From Catenulispora sp. EB89 (GTDB lineage Bacteria; Actinomycetota; Actinomycetes; Streptomycetales; Catenulisporaceae): a stretch of DNA of 64,000 nt. Each line of letters opens with the position of its first letter. Positions within the stretch are counted from its first letter, which is position 1. The notes under the pieces were generated by a model, which was given only the letters and a program-made list of their open reading frames with translations, had not been told where the DNA came from and made no database searches. Positions 55,896-64,000 of the stretch are shown piece by piece. The stretch is taken from the NCBI RefSeq assembly GCF_041261445.1, contig NZ_JBGCCU010000006.1:310001-374000 (forward strand), given 5' to 3'. Position numbers and translations under genes: made by a program.

Positions 55896-57761
55896 TCACC
55901 ACCCCTTGATGTGGAATCGCATGCGGCACACGATCGCCTCGGTATGGCGGCGGATCGCGCGGTCCAGCACGGCGCCGCGCTGGTTGTGCAGCAGCCGGTG
56001 CCAGGCGCGGCGCGGTTCCACCTCGGGGATCAGGACCATGATGCGCTCGAAGCCGCCGGGCGAGGCCGGGGCGGTGGCCGCCAGCCGGTTCAGGTAGTCG
56101 ACCATGGGCCGGGTCAGCGAACGCTTGTGGGTGGTCAGGACCTCCAGCGGGACGTCCGGCTGCCAGGCGCGCCATTCGGCCTGCAGGCGTTCGCACTCGG
56201 CGGCGTCGTCCTCGTCGGAGTAGCGAACGGTCACCGCGATGACGCCGTCGCCGAGCGAGAGCGCAGCGGACATCGCCTCCTGGGTCAGCCGGGACACCGC
56301 GCCGACCGGCACGACCACCAGCGCCTGCTGCTCCACCGCCGGCGCGGGCTTGCGGCCCAGGCCCAGCACCTCCCCGACGATCCGGTAGGCCTTGTAGACC
56401 CGCAGCATGCCCAGGACCAGCAGCGGCACGATGACCACGACCAGCCAGCCGCCCTCGGCGAACTTCGAGATCAGCTCGATCACGAGCGCCGCGAAGGTCA
56501 GCACCGCGCCGGTGCCGTTGATCGCCGCGCGGCCGCGCCAGCCGGGGCCGCGCTCGCGCCGCCAGTGCCGGACCATGCCGACCTGGGAGATGGTGAAGCC
56601 GATGAAGACTCCGATCGCGAACACCGGGACGAGCGTCTGGGTGTCGCCCTTGGCGACGGCCAGCAGGACCGCCGCGAGGCCGGCCAGGATCAGCACGCCC
56701 CAGCGGTAGACCTGGCGGTCGGCGCGCAGCGCGAACACGTGCGGGGCGTAGTTGTCGCGGGCCAGCAGGCTGGTGAGCACCGGCATGCCGCCGAAGGAGG
56801 TGTTGGCGGCCAGGGCCAGCAGGATCATGGTGACGAACTGGACCCCGAAGAAGGCCGCGTTGTGGCCGAGGGCGGCGTCGGTGAGCTGGGCCAGGACGGT
56901 CTTGGAGGGGTCCGGGGCGACGTGGAACTTGCGGATCAGGAGCGCCAGGCCGAGCAGCATCAGGCCGAGCAGGGCGCCGAGCGCGGACTCGGTGCGCTGG
57001 GCACGCTTGACCCGGGGCTTGCGGAACGTGGGCACGGCGTTGGCGATGGCCTCCACGCCGGTCAGCGCGCTACAGCCGGAGGCGAACGCCTTGAGCAGCA
57101 GCAGGACGCCGACGCTCTCCGCGCTGCCGGCGGCCACGACGTGCCCGGAGGGGATCGTCGCGGGATGCGAGCGGACCAGGCCGACCAGGATCACCGCGAA
57201 GATCGCGACGATGAACAGCACGGTCGGGACGATGAACGCCTTCGCCGACTCCGCGACGCCGCGCAGGTTGATGCCGGTGATCAGGACCAGGACCGCCAGG
57301 CACAGCCAGACCCGGTCGCCGTAGAGCGAGGGGTAGGCGCTGGTGAGGGCGGCGACGCCGGCCGAGACCGAGACCGCGACGTTCAGGACGTAGTCGATGA
57401 TCAGGCTGGCCGCCGCGACCAGGGCGACGTTCTTCCCGAGGTACTTGCCGGCCACCGCGTAGGCGCCGCCGCCCTCGGGGAACGCCGCGATCACCTGGCG
57501 GTAGGAGAACGTCAGGAAGCCCAGCAGGGCGGCGATCGCGAGGGTGACCGGGAGGGTGAAGCCCAGGCCGTGCGCGCCGGCCACGGCCAGGACCACGACG
57601 ATCGCCTCGGGGCCGTACGCGACCGAGGCCAGGGCGTCCAGGGAGAGCGCGGCCAGGCCCTGGGAGACGGTGAGGCGGTCGTGCTCCCGCTCGGCCTCGC
57701 GGGCCGGGGCGGTCGGGTCGTCGGACGCGAGCGCTTCGCGGCCGGCTCCTTGCGGTGTCAC
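55896..57761 (-). CDS. kimA: KimA-like potassium importer (APC superfamily)
   Basis: The 621-residue protein has about twelve membrane helices and a C-terminal soluble domain of about 150 residues. The phrases LAALSLDALASVAYGPEAIV, SYRQVIAAFPEGGGAYAVAG, YVLNVAVSVSAGVAALTSAY and LLLKAFASGCSALTGVEAIA match Bacillus KimA, a high-affinity K+/H+ symporter. Many actinobacterial relatives are annotated as amino-acid permeases, so K+ transport is an inference from these matches and from the neighbours. The GTG at 57761 has GAGGGGA upstream. No c-di-AMP riboswitch, which controls KimA genes in Bacillus, is seen in the leader. kdpE follows 189 bases downstream on the same strand. Confidence 0.83.
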   Translation of the reverse strand: MTPQGAGREALASDDPTAPAREAEREHDRLTVSQGLAALSLDALASVAYGPEAIVVVLAVAGAHGLGFTLPVTLAIAALLGFLTFSYRQVIAAFPEGGGAYAVAGKYLGKNVALVAAASLIIDYVLNVAVSVSAGVAALTSAYPSLYGDRVWLCLAVLVLITGINLRGVAESAKAFIVPTVLFIVAIFAVILVGLVRSHPATIPSGHVVAAGSAESVGVLLLLKAFASGCSALTGVEAIANAVPTFRKPRVKRAQRTESALGALLGLMLLGLALLIRKFHVAPDPSKTVLAQLTDAALGHNAAFFGVQFVTMILLALAANTSFGGMPVLTSLLARDNYAPHVFALRADRQVYRWGVLILAGLAAVLLAVAKGDTQTLVPVFAIGVFIGFTISQVGMVRHWRRERGPGWRGRAAINGTGAVLTFAALVIELISKFAEGGWLVVVIVPLLVLGMLRVYKAYRIVGEVLGLGRKPAPAVEQQALVVVPVGAVSRLTQEAMSAALSLGDGVIAVTVRYSDEDDAAECERLQAEWRAWQPDVPLEVLTTHKRSLTRPMVDYLNRLAATAPASPGGFERIMVLIPEVEPRRAWHRLLHNQRGAVLDRAIRRHTEAIVCRMRFHIKGW

Positions 57762-57901
57762 GGGCGTTCCCCTCAAGGCGTGTGACGTGGGTCGATGCTC
57801 TCCACCTTGACATCCGGCGAGGGGACGAAACGGACGAGAGTCGTTTGCATACCGCTTGCGTTGCAGGACGCGCGCGGCCGTGCCGGGCTACCGTGGGGGG
57901 C

Positions 57902-58279
57902 GTGGTGGTGCTCGGCTGCGTGCTGCTGCTCGGCGGCCTGATCGCGCTCCTGGCCGGGGCGCTGGATCTGCGCTGGCGCCGGCACGTGCGGGCGGACGGC
58001 GTGGCGGTTTTCGCCCGGATAGTCGATCGCCCGCTCGGCCCCGAGGACTCCCCCGACGGCTACCGGCCGATCCTGGCGTTCACCACGGAGGACGGGCGCC
58101 CGGTGGAGATCTTCTCGCCGCGCCGGGTGCAGGGCGAGGCGGTGCTGGTGCACTACGACCCGGCGGATCCGGCGCAGGTGGTGGTGTACGGGTCGCGGGG
58201 GCGGGCGGACGTGGCCTTCGTGGTCGCCGGGGTGGTGGCTTGTGTGGGGGCTGTGGTGGGGATGGTTTTGGCGCCGTAG
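57902..58279 (+). CDS. DUF3592-type small membrane protein
   Basis: The 125-residue protein has an N-terminal membrane helix (VVVLGCVLLLGGLIALLAGA), a cytoplasmic or external beta-rich domain with the DUF3592 phrase RPILAFTTEDGRPVEIFSP, then VLVHYDPADPAQVVVYG, and a C-terminal helix (VAFVVAGVVACVGAVVGMVL). The start is one of three adjacent GTG codons at 57902-57910, next to a GGGGGG stretch. DUF3592 proteins are small membrane proteins of unknown role. The gene is divergent from kimA and convergent with DUF2254. Confidence 0.75.
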   Translation: MVVLGCVLLLGGLIALLAGALDLRWRRHVRADGVAVFARIVDRPLGPEDSPDGYRPILAFTTEDGRPVEIFSPRRVQGEAVLVHYDPADPAQVVVYGSRGRADVAFVVAGVVACVGAVVGMVLAP

Positions 58280-58291
58280 CGATGCGGCGGG

Positions 58292-58333
58292 GCCAGGTGC
58301 CGGGTGCCAGGTGCCGGGTGCCAGGCGCCGGGC
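58292..58333. repeat. 14-bp tandem repeat, three copies
   Basis: GCCAGGTGCCGGGT at 58292-58305 and 58306-58319 and GCCAGGCGCCGGGC at 58320-58333. It fills the short gap between the DUF3592 stop and the DUF2254 stop. Confidence 0.9.
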
Positions 58334-58345
58334 GCTGATGACCGG

Positions 58346-59680
58346 TTACGCGGGAAGGGTGCCGGCAAGCCGGATCAGCGTGTCATAGCGCCGCAGCACG
58401 TCCTCCCGGTCCGCCTTCTCCGGAACGGTCTCCAGACACAGAGTCCTGATCATCTCGGCCTGCTCCAGCAACACCGTGCGCTGCTTCGGCAGCGGCGCCT
58501 GCTCCAGGATCTCGGTCAGCGCGTCGAGCTGGCGGATCATCACCGCGGGCATCCCGGCGGCGGCCTGGCGAACCTTCTCGAAGGCGCGCTGCACCAGGCG
58601 GTCGAAGGTGGTCTGCGTGGTGATGACGCGGACGTAGCCCTGGGCGTCGCGGTGGATCTGCTCCGGGTGCCAGCGCAGGGCGATCTCGCGGAGGCTGTCG
58701 CCGATCCAGTCGATGCAGGTCAGCGCGGTGAAGGTGTCGTTGACCGCCGGCGACAGGGCCCTGATGGCGATCTCGACCAGCTGGTCGATGCCGAAGGAGA
58801 TGTCCTGCGACAGACTCCGGTAGGGCCCGCTCAGGTGCGCCCGGCGCAGCGCCCGGGCCACGCTCGGGGCCGCGTCGGCCGGCCACACCACCGCCAGCGT
58901 GCGCCCCTTGACCAGGAAGTGGCCCGGCCGTTGCAGCAGGTGGATCACCGAGTTCGTGGACGTCGCGATGCGCACCAGCGTCGAGTGCCGGACGTACTGC
59001 AGGTAGCCGGACTCCGTGGCCTTCACCTCCCCCGGCTGCTCCGCCATCCGCGCCAGCAGTTCGGCGGCCGACAGCCCGCGCTCGGGGCGGCGGCCGGCCG
59101 ACGGCGGTGCCGCCTCGGCCGCGATCGCCTTCGCCACGTCGGCCGCGATCGAGGCGATCACCTGCGGCAGCTGGATCTGCACCGCGATGTGGTGGATGAA
59201 GTACAGCAGCACCGCGAGGTCCAGGACCACCAGGATCAGCGTCGTGGTGATGGACACGTGCGGGACGAAGTCGCCGTGCGGACCGGGACTGATCGCGATC
59301 AGCGCGAGGATCGAGTAGACGAACGTCGCCACGAACGTCCCCAGCGTCCACTGCGTCCCGCGGTCGCGCATGAAGTTGCGCAGCATCCGCGGCCCGAACT
59401 GGGTCGAGGCCAGGGTCAGGGCCACGATCACGACCGAGAACACCACCCCGATCACGGTGATCACGGCGGCCGCGATGGTGGTGAGGATCTGCCGGGAGGC
59501 GTCGGCGGTGCCGCTGATCACCCAGGACGGGAGCTTGATCTCGCCGTGGTAGGCGGCGCGGTCGATGCCGACGGTGATCACGAACAGCAGGACCGCGCCG
59601 AAGACGTCGAGCATCGGGACCAACCACAGGTTGGTGCGCAACGCCTCGCGGCGCCACTCGGAACGGAAGTCGAGTCGCAT
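58346..59680 (-). CDS. DUF2254-family membrane protein
   Basis: From the ATG at 59680 (MRLDFRSEWRREALRTNLWL; AGGA seven bases upstream) the protein has 444 residues. The N-terminal half carries about four membrane helices (MLDVFGAVLLFVITVGI, ILTTIAAAVITVIGVVFSVV, TFVATFVYSILALIAI, TTTLILVVLDLAVLLYFI). The C-terminal half is cytoplasmic with the family phrase DISFGIDQLVEIAIRALSPA followed by VNDTFTALTCIDWIG. DUF2254 proteins have no proven function, though their layout suggests an ion channel or transport role. An upstream in-frame start adds 27 residues of poor quality. Confidence 0.85.
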   Translation of the reverse strand: MRLDFRSEWRREALRTNLWLVPMLDVFGAVLLFVITVGIDRAAYHGEIKLPSWVISGTADASRQILTTIAAAVITVIGVVFSVVIVALTLASTQFGPRMLRNFMRDRGTQWTLGTFVATFVYSILALIAISPGPHGDFVPHVSITTTLILVVLDLAVLLYFIHHIAVQIQLPQVIASIAADVAKAIAAEAAPPSAGRRPERGLSAAELLARMAEQPGEVKATESGYLQYVRHSTLVRIATSTNSVIHLLQRPGHFLVKGRTLAVVWPADAAPSVARALRRAHLSGPYRSLSQDISFGIDQLVEIAIRALSPAVNDTFTALTCIDWIGDSLREIALRWHPEQIHRDAQGYVRVITTQTTFDRLVQRAFEKVRQAAAGMPAVMIRQLDALTEILEQAPLPKQRTVLLEQAEMIRTLCLETVPEKADREDVLRRYDTLIRLAGTLPA

Positions 59681-59780
59681 GTCAGGGTCCTGGGGGCAGC
59701 ACGGATGAGATGCCGACCAGACTTCCCGGCTCACCTGGACCGATTCTATCGGGGGGATCACCGCCCGCCGTAACGATCAC

Positions 59781-59798
59781 GAGAACGAGAACGAGAAC
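59781..59798. repeat. GAGAAC triplicate
   Basis: GAGAAC is repeated three times (59781-59798) in the spacer between the kdpC 3' end and the DUF2254 start. Confidence 0.85.
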
Positions 59799-59884
59799 GG
59801 CGGGGCCGGCACGCCCCCGCGCGCGCCAGTCCCGCCGTTTCCTCGTCGTGTCTTCTCGTCGCGTCTTGTCGTCGCGATCCCTCG

Positions 59885-59900
59885 CCGGGCCCGAGCCCGG
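59885..59900 (-). terminator. Short hairpin after kdpC
   Basis: CCGGGC (59885-59890) and GCCCGG (59895-59900) pair around the tetraloop CCGA, 7 bases beyond the kdpC stop on the minus strand. The stem is only 6 bp, so it may be a weak terminator. Confidence 0.45.
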
Positions 59901-59906
59901 CCGGCC

Positions 59907-60554
59907 TCAGCTCTTGGCCGCCGCGACCGGGTGCTCCTTGTCCAGGGCCAGGTTCAGGGTCACCACGTTCACGTACTTCTCGCCCAGGAAGCCCAGGGAG
60001 CGGCCGGTGGTGTTGTCCTTGACCAGCTGGTCGACGGTCGCGGTGTCGAGGCCGCGGGCCTTGGCCACCGAAGCGGCCTGGTCGTCGGCGTTCTCCACCG
60101 AGATCCCCGGGTCCATACCGGACGCCGAGGCGGTCACCGCGTCCTCGGGCACCTTGGTCGGGTCGATGTTGTACGCCTTGGCGTACGAGGCGATCCGGCC
60201 CTCGATCGTGGACTTCAGCGTCGCGCTGTCGGTACCCAGGTTGGATCCGGCGGAGTAGGCGTAGTTGCAGCCCGGGTCGCTGGAGTTGGCGGAGTTGGTG
60301 GCGTCGGACGGCCGGGTCTGGAAGTACTGCGGCAGGGCGTTCCCGGACTTGTCGACGTACTGCTGGCACAGCAGCGACGAGCCCACGACCTTCCCGGAGG
60401 CGTCCTTGATGAGCGAGCCGTTGGCCTTGTCCTTGAAGGCGAGTTGCGCGATCCCGGTGACCAGCAGCGGGTACGCGATGCCGAGGATCACGGTGAACAC
60501 CACCATGGCCCGGATGGCGGCGGTGTGCCGCCGGATTGCTGCTCCGAGTTTCAT
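59907..60554 (-). CDS. kdpC: K+-transporting ATPase subunit C
   Basis: The 215-residue protein has the single N-terminal membrane helix of KdpC (AAIRAMVVFTVILGIAYPLL) and the family phrases SLLCQQYVDKSGNALPQYFQ, DAVTASASGMDPGISVENAD and GEKYVNVVTLNLALDKEH. KdpC helps KdpA and KdpB to form the high-affinity K+ pump. The ATG at 60554 has GGAAGGAG upstream. It is the last gene of the kdpA-kdpB-kdpC order and lies 14 bases after kdpB. The periplasmic domain carries an extra Asn/Ser-rich stretch (ATNSANSSDPG). Confidence 0.95.
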   Translation of the reverse strand: MKLGAAIRRHTAAIRAMVVFTVILGIAYPLLVTGIAQLAFKDKANGSLIKDASGKVVGSSLLCQQYVDKSGNALPQYFQTRPSDATNSANSSDPGCNYAYSAGSNLGTDSATLKSTIEGRIASYAKAYNIDPTKVPEDAVTASASGMDPGISVENADDQAASVAKARGLDTATVDQLVKDNTTGRSLGFLGEKYVNVVTLNLALDKEHPVAAAKS

Positions 60555-60568
60555 CAGTCGGCTCCTTC

Positions 60569-62713
60569 CTACTTCAATCCGGGGATGAACTGGATGATCA
60601 GGTCGATCGCTTTGATGCCGACGAACGGCAGCGCCAGACCGCCGGCACCGTAGATCAGCAGGTTGCGGCGCAGCAGCGCGGAGGCCGAGGACGGCTTGTA
60701 CTGCACCCCGCGCAGCGCCAGCGGGATCAGCCCGATGATGATCAGCGCGTTGAAGATGATCGCCGAGGTGATCGCCGACTTCGGGGAATGCAGGCCCATG
60801 ATGTTCAGGACGTGCAGGCCCGGATAGATGACGGTGAACATGGCCGGGATGATCGCGAAGTACTTCGCGACGTCGTTGGCGATGGAGAAGGTGGTCAGCG
60901 CGCCGCGGGTGATGAGCAGCTGCTTGCCGATCTCGACGATCTCGATCAGCTTGGTCGGGTTGGAGTCCAGGTCCACCATGTTCCCGGCCTCCTTGGCGGC
61001 CGAGGTCCCGGTGTTCATGGCCACGCCGACGTCGGCCTGCGCCAGAGCGGGGGCGTCGTTGGTGCCGTCGCCGGTCATCGCGACCAGCTTGCCGCCCTCC
61101 TGCTCCTTCTTGATCAGCGCCATCTTGTCCTCGGGCGTCGCCTCGGCCAGGAAGTCGTCGACCCCGGCCTCCTCGGCGATGGCCTTGGCGGTCAGCGGGT
61201 TGTCGCCCGTGATCATGACCGTCTTGATGCCCATCGCCCGCAGTTCGGCGAAGCGCTCGCGGATGCCTTCCTTGACGACGTCCTTCAGGTGGATGACGCC
61301 CAGGGTGCGGGCAGGCTGGCCGGGCACGTGCTCGGCCACCACCAGCGGGGTGCCGCCGGCGCCGGAGATGGCGTCGACCAGCTGGCCGACCTCGTCGGTG
61401 GGGTGGCCGCCGTTGTCGCGGACCCACTTCATGACCGCCGCGCCGGCGCCCTTGCGGACTTCCCGGCCGTCGTGCATGTTCACGCCGGACATCCGGGTCT
61501 GCGCGGTGAACGGCACGAACTCCGCGCCGGTCAGCTCGCCCTGGTGCCGCTCGCGCAGCCCGTAGCCGGTCTTGGCCAGCACCACGATGGAGCGGCCCTC
61601 GGGCGTCTCGTCGGCCAGCGACGAGAGCTGCGCGGCGTCGGCCAGCAGGTCCTTGTCCACCCCGACGACCGGGACGAACTCGGAGGCCTGGCGGTTGCCC
61701 AGGGTGATGGTGCCGGTCTTGTCCAGCAGCAGGGTGTTGATGTCGCCGGCGGCTTCCACCGCGCGTCCGGACATCGCCAGTACATTGCGCTGCACCAGCC
61801 GGTCCATGCCGGCGATACCGATCGCCGACAGCAACGCACCGATCGTGGTCGGGATCAGCGCCACCAGCAGCGAGACCATGACGACCAGCGACTGCGCGGC
61901 GCCGGCCCAGGTGGCCATCGGCTGCAGCGTGACGACCGCGAGCAGGAAGACGATCGTCAGCGAGGCCAGCAGCACGTTCAGCGCCAGCTCGTTCGGCGTC
62001 TTCTGCCGGTTCGCACCCTCCACCAGGCTGATCATCCGGTCGATGAAGGTCTCGCCGGGCTTGGACGTGATCTTCACGACGATCCGGTCGGAGAGCACCT
62101 TGGTACCGCCGGTCACCGCCGAGCGGTCACCGCCGGACTCCCGGATGACCGGGGCCGACTCGCCGGTGATCGCCGACTCGTCCACCGAGGCCACACCCTC
62201 GACGACGTCACCGTCGCCGGGGATGACCTGGCCGGCCTCGACGACCACGTAGTCGCCGAGCTTCAGCTCGGTGCCGGGGACCTCGGTGACCTCACCGGAG
62301 ACGCCGGCCGCGCCGGAGACACCCGGAGTCCAGGACGCCAGGCGCCGCGCGATGGTCGTGGTCTTGGCCTTGCGCAGGGTGGCGGCCTGCGCCTTGCCGC
62401 GGCCCTCGGCCACCGCCTCGGCCAGGTTGGCGAACACCACGGTCAGCCACAGCCAGACGGTGATGACCCAGGCGAACACCGAGGGCTTGGTGATGGCCTC
62501 GTACGTGGTCAGCGCGGAGCCGACCTCGACGACGAACATCACCGGGTTCTTCATCATGACCCGGGGGTCGAGCTTCTTCAGGGCGTCCGGAAGCGACTTC
62601 CAGAGCATCTTCGGATCGAGGAACCCACCGCCCACGCGGTGCGGTTCGCCGCCCGGCTTCTGCTGCGGGGCCCGCGGCGCGGGGGCAGCTTCAGTCAGAG
62701 TGTTGCTTGACAT
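60569..62713 (-). CDS. kdpB: K+-transporting P-type ATPase subunit B
   Basis: The 714-residue P-type ATPase has the phosphorylation site [15 protein letters not shown] (Asp at about residue 331), the nucleotide-binding region, and the hinge phrase [20 protein letters not shown]. The membrane motifs are typical of class IA ATPases. It hydrolyses ATP to drive K+ uptake through KdpA. The ATG overlaps the kdpA stop by one base (TGATG), which indicates coupled translation. Confidence 0.97.
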   Translation of the reverse strand: MSSNTLTEAAPAPRAPQQKPGGEPHRVGGGFLDPKMLWKSLPDALKKLDPRVMMKNPVMFVVEVGSALTTYEAITKPSVFAWVITVWLWLTVVFANLAEAVAEGRGKAQAATLRKAKTTTIARRLASWTPGVSGAAGVSGEVTEVPGTELKLGDYVVVEAGQVIPGDGDVVEGVASVDESAITGESAPVIRESGGDRSAVTGGTKVLSDRIVVKITSKPGETFIDRMISLVEGANRQKTPNELALNVLLASLTIVFLLAVVTLQPMATWAGAAQSLVVMVSLLVALIPTTIGALLSAIGIAGMDRLVQRNVLAMSGRAVEAAGDINTLLLDKTGTITLGNRQASEFVPVVGVDKDLLADAAQLSSLADETPEGRSIVVLAKTGYGLRERHQGELTGAEFVPFTAQTRMSGVNMHDGREVRKGAGAAVMKWVRDNGGHPTDEVGQLVDAISGAGGTPLVVAEHVPGQPARTLGVIHLKDVVKEGIRERFAELRAMGIKTVMITGDNPLTAKAIAEEAGVDDFLAEATPEDKMALIKKEQEGGKLVAMTGDGTNDAPALAQADVGVAMNTGTSAAKEAGNMVDLDSNPTKLIEIVEIGKQLLITRGALTTFSIANDVAKYFAIIPAMFTVIYPGLHVLNIMGLHSPKSAITSAIIFNALIIIGLIPLALRGVQYKPSSASALLRRNLLIYGAGGLALPFVGIKAIDLIIQFIPGLK

Positions 62714-64000
62714 CAGTGCAGTCCTTCAGCGAGCGGCCCGAGCGACAGGGCCGGGAAGTAGGTGAGGCCGACCACCAGCAGGACGGTGCCCAGCAGCATC
62801 GCCGCGAACAGCGGCGAGGCGGTCTTGAGCGTGCCCTCGGTCTCCGGCACCGGCTTCTGCTTGGCCAGCGAGCCGGCCAGCGCCAGAACCCAGATCATCG
62901 GCAGGAACCGGCCGAACATCATGGCCAGCGCGCCGGCGGTGTTCCACCAGTGGGTGTTTCCGGACAGGCCGCCGAACGCCGAGCCGTTGTTGTTGCCCAT
63001 CGAGGTGAAGGCGTACAACACCTCACTGAAGCCGTGTGGCGATGGACTTCCGTTGGGCCCCAGGTTGCCGCTGCTGATCGAGGCTGTCTCACCCTTCAGG
63101 GCCATGGCCAGACCGGTGAAGATCAGCACCACGGCGGGGGTCGTCAGGATGTACAGCGCCGCGTACTTCATCTCGGCCGGGCGGATCTTCTTGCCCAGGT
63201 ACTCCGGCGTGCGGCCGACCATCAGACCGGCGATGAACACCGTGACGATGGCCAGGATCAGAATGCCGTAAAGCCCTGAGCCGGTGCCGCCGGGCGCGAT
63301 CTCACCGAGCATCATGTTGAACATGGCCGCACCGCCGCCGAACGGCGAATACGAGTCGTGCCAGGAGTTGACGGCACCGGTCGAGGTCAGCGTCGTACTG
63401 GTCATGAACAGGGTCGAGGCCGGGATGCCGAACCTGGACTCCTTGCCCTCCAGCGCGGCATGGCCGTCGGCGAGGTTGATGCCGTGGTGGTGGACCTCGA
63501 AGAAGGTCGAGAACGCCAGCGAGCCGATCCAGATGATCGCCATCACCGACAGGATCGTGTAGCCCTGCCGGTGCGAGCCGACCATCTTGCCGAAGGTGCG
63601 CGGCAGCGCGAAGCCGATGACCAGCAGCAGGTAGATCTCGATCAGGTTCGTGAACGAGGAGGGGTTCTCGAACGGATGCGCGCTGTTGGCGTTGAAGATG
63701 CCGCCGCCGTTGGTGCCGAGCTCCTTGATGACCTCCTGGGAGGCGGTGGCGCCGGTGTACAGGCTCTGGTCGCCGTTGATCGTGTGCACCACGGTCAGGT
63801 GGCTGGACAGCTCCTGCGTGGCCCCGCACGCGACCAGGATGATCGCGAACACGATCGAGAACGGCAGCATCAGGCGGAGCAGCACCCGGGTAAGGTCCAC
63901 CCAGAAGTTGCCGAGGCGGTCGGTCTTGCTGCGCGTGAAGCCGCGGATCAGGGTCGCGACCACGGCGATGCCGACCGAGGCCGACACGAAGTTCTGCACC
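62713..64000 (-). CDS. kdpA: K+-transporting ATPase subunit A, 5' end cut by window edge
   Basis: Only the C-terminal 429 or so of the usual ~555 residues are visible; the start lies beyond the right edge. The Met/Val nearest the edge is internal, since the family continues upstream. The KdpA filter motifs are present: [39 protein letters not shown] and [18 protein letters not shown]. KdpA is the K+-selective channel-like subunit. With kdpB and kdpC it forms an operon in the leftward direction; a small kdpF, if present, would be beyond the edge. Confidence 0.96.
   Translation of the reverse strand, partial: VQNFVSASVGIAVVATLIRGFTRSKTDRLGNFWVDLTRVLLRLMLPFSIVFAIILVACGATQELSSHLTVVHTINGDQSLYTGATASQEVIKELGTNGGGIFNANSAHPFENPSSFTNLIEIYLLLVIGFALPRTFGKMVGSHRQGYTILSVMAIIWIGSLAFSTFFEVHHHGINLADGHAALEGKESRFGIPASTLFMTSTTLTSTGAVNSWHDSYSPFGGGAAMFNMMLGEIAPGGTGSGLYGILILAIVTVFIAGLMVGRTPEYLGKKIRPAEMKYAALYILTTPAVVLIFTGLAMALKGETASISSGNLGPNGSPSPHGFSEVLYAFTSMGNNNGSAFGGLSGNTHWWNTAGALAMMFGRFLPMIWVLALAGSLAKQKPVPETEGTLKTASPLFAAMLLGTVLLVVGLTYFPALSLGPLAEGLH

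Overview
This 64 kb window is high-GC chromosomal DNA from a filamentous-type actinobacterium close to the Streptomyces/Catenulispora group. The evidence is the G/C-ending codon use, the many GTG starts, a Methyltransf_19-type methyltransferase, a SigE-family ECF sigma factor, the coproporphyrin-type heme genes, and an orphan response regulator in a whiI-like context (fadB, fadA, rnd, whiI, DUF3000, hemE, hemY, hemQ) with a near-consensus sigma-WhiG promoter in front of it. There is no rRNA, tRNA, CRISPR array, prophage or intact insertion sequence. The only mobile-element trace is a short IS110-type transposase remnant near 46.8-47.0 kb. The organism name is an inference.

Layout. 1-9.9 kb: a TPR protein cut by the left edge, a Tat-exported PHP metallohydrolase, a small unknown protein, an ArsR-like regulator, an S-adenosyl methyltransferase, a large secreted CHAP-like cell-wall protein and a small membrane protein. 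10-15.6 kb: a GlxA-type regulator with an isochorismatase-fold hydrolase, ahcY behind an S-adenosylhomocysteine riboswitch, an acetyltransferase and a multicopper oxidase. 15.9-24.2 kb: two divergent operons of peptide hydrolases and D-amino-acid enzymes (S9, M20 and S66 peptidases; PLP decarboxylase, N-acyl-D-amino-acid deacylase, serine hydrolase), plausibly for peptidoglycan-peptide salvage. 24.1-36.8 kb: an ECF sigma factor with its membrane partner, a LysR regulator, an M6 protease, an acetyltransferase, an NlpC/P60 endopeptidase, an ABC exporter, a Ca2+/H+ antiporter, an acyl-CoA ligase, an acyl-CoA dehydrogenase and a TetR regulator. 36.8-41.9 kb: a pair of large GTPases, the first with long repeat insertions inside its G domain.

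41.9-53.9 kb is the conserved core: fatty-acid beta-oxidation fadB-fadA, azoreductase with a divergent HxlR regulator, RNase D, WhiI, DUF3000, and the heme genes hemE-hemY-hemQ. 53.9-64 kb holds two small cell-surface proteins and then a potassium region: a KdpE-type response regulator, a KimA-like K+ importer, a DUF3592 and a DUF2254 membrane protein, and kdpC, kdpB and kdpA, with kdpA cut by the right edge.

The most informative non-coding signals are the SAH riboswitch (about 13.27-13.35 kb), the sigma-WhiG-like promoter (49.29-49.32 kb), strong hairpin terminators at most convergent junctions, and short tandem repeats placed just after stop codons at many genes. All calls come from reading the sequence; no database search was run.
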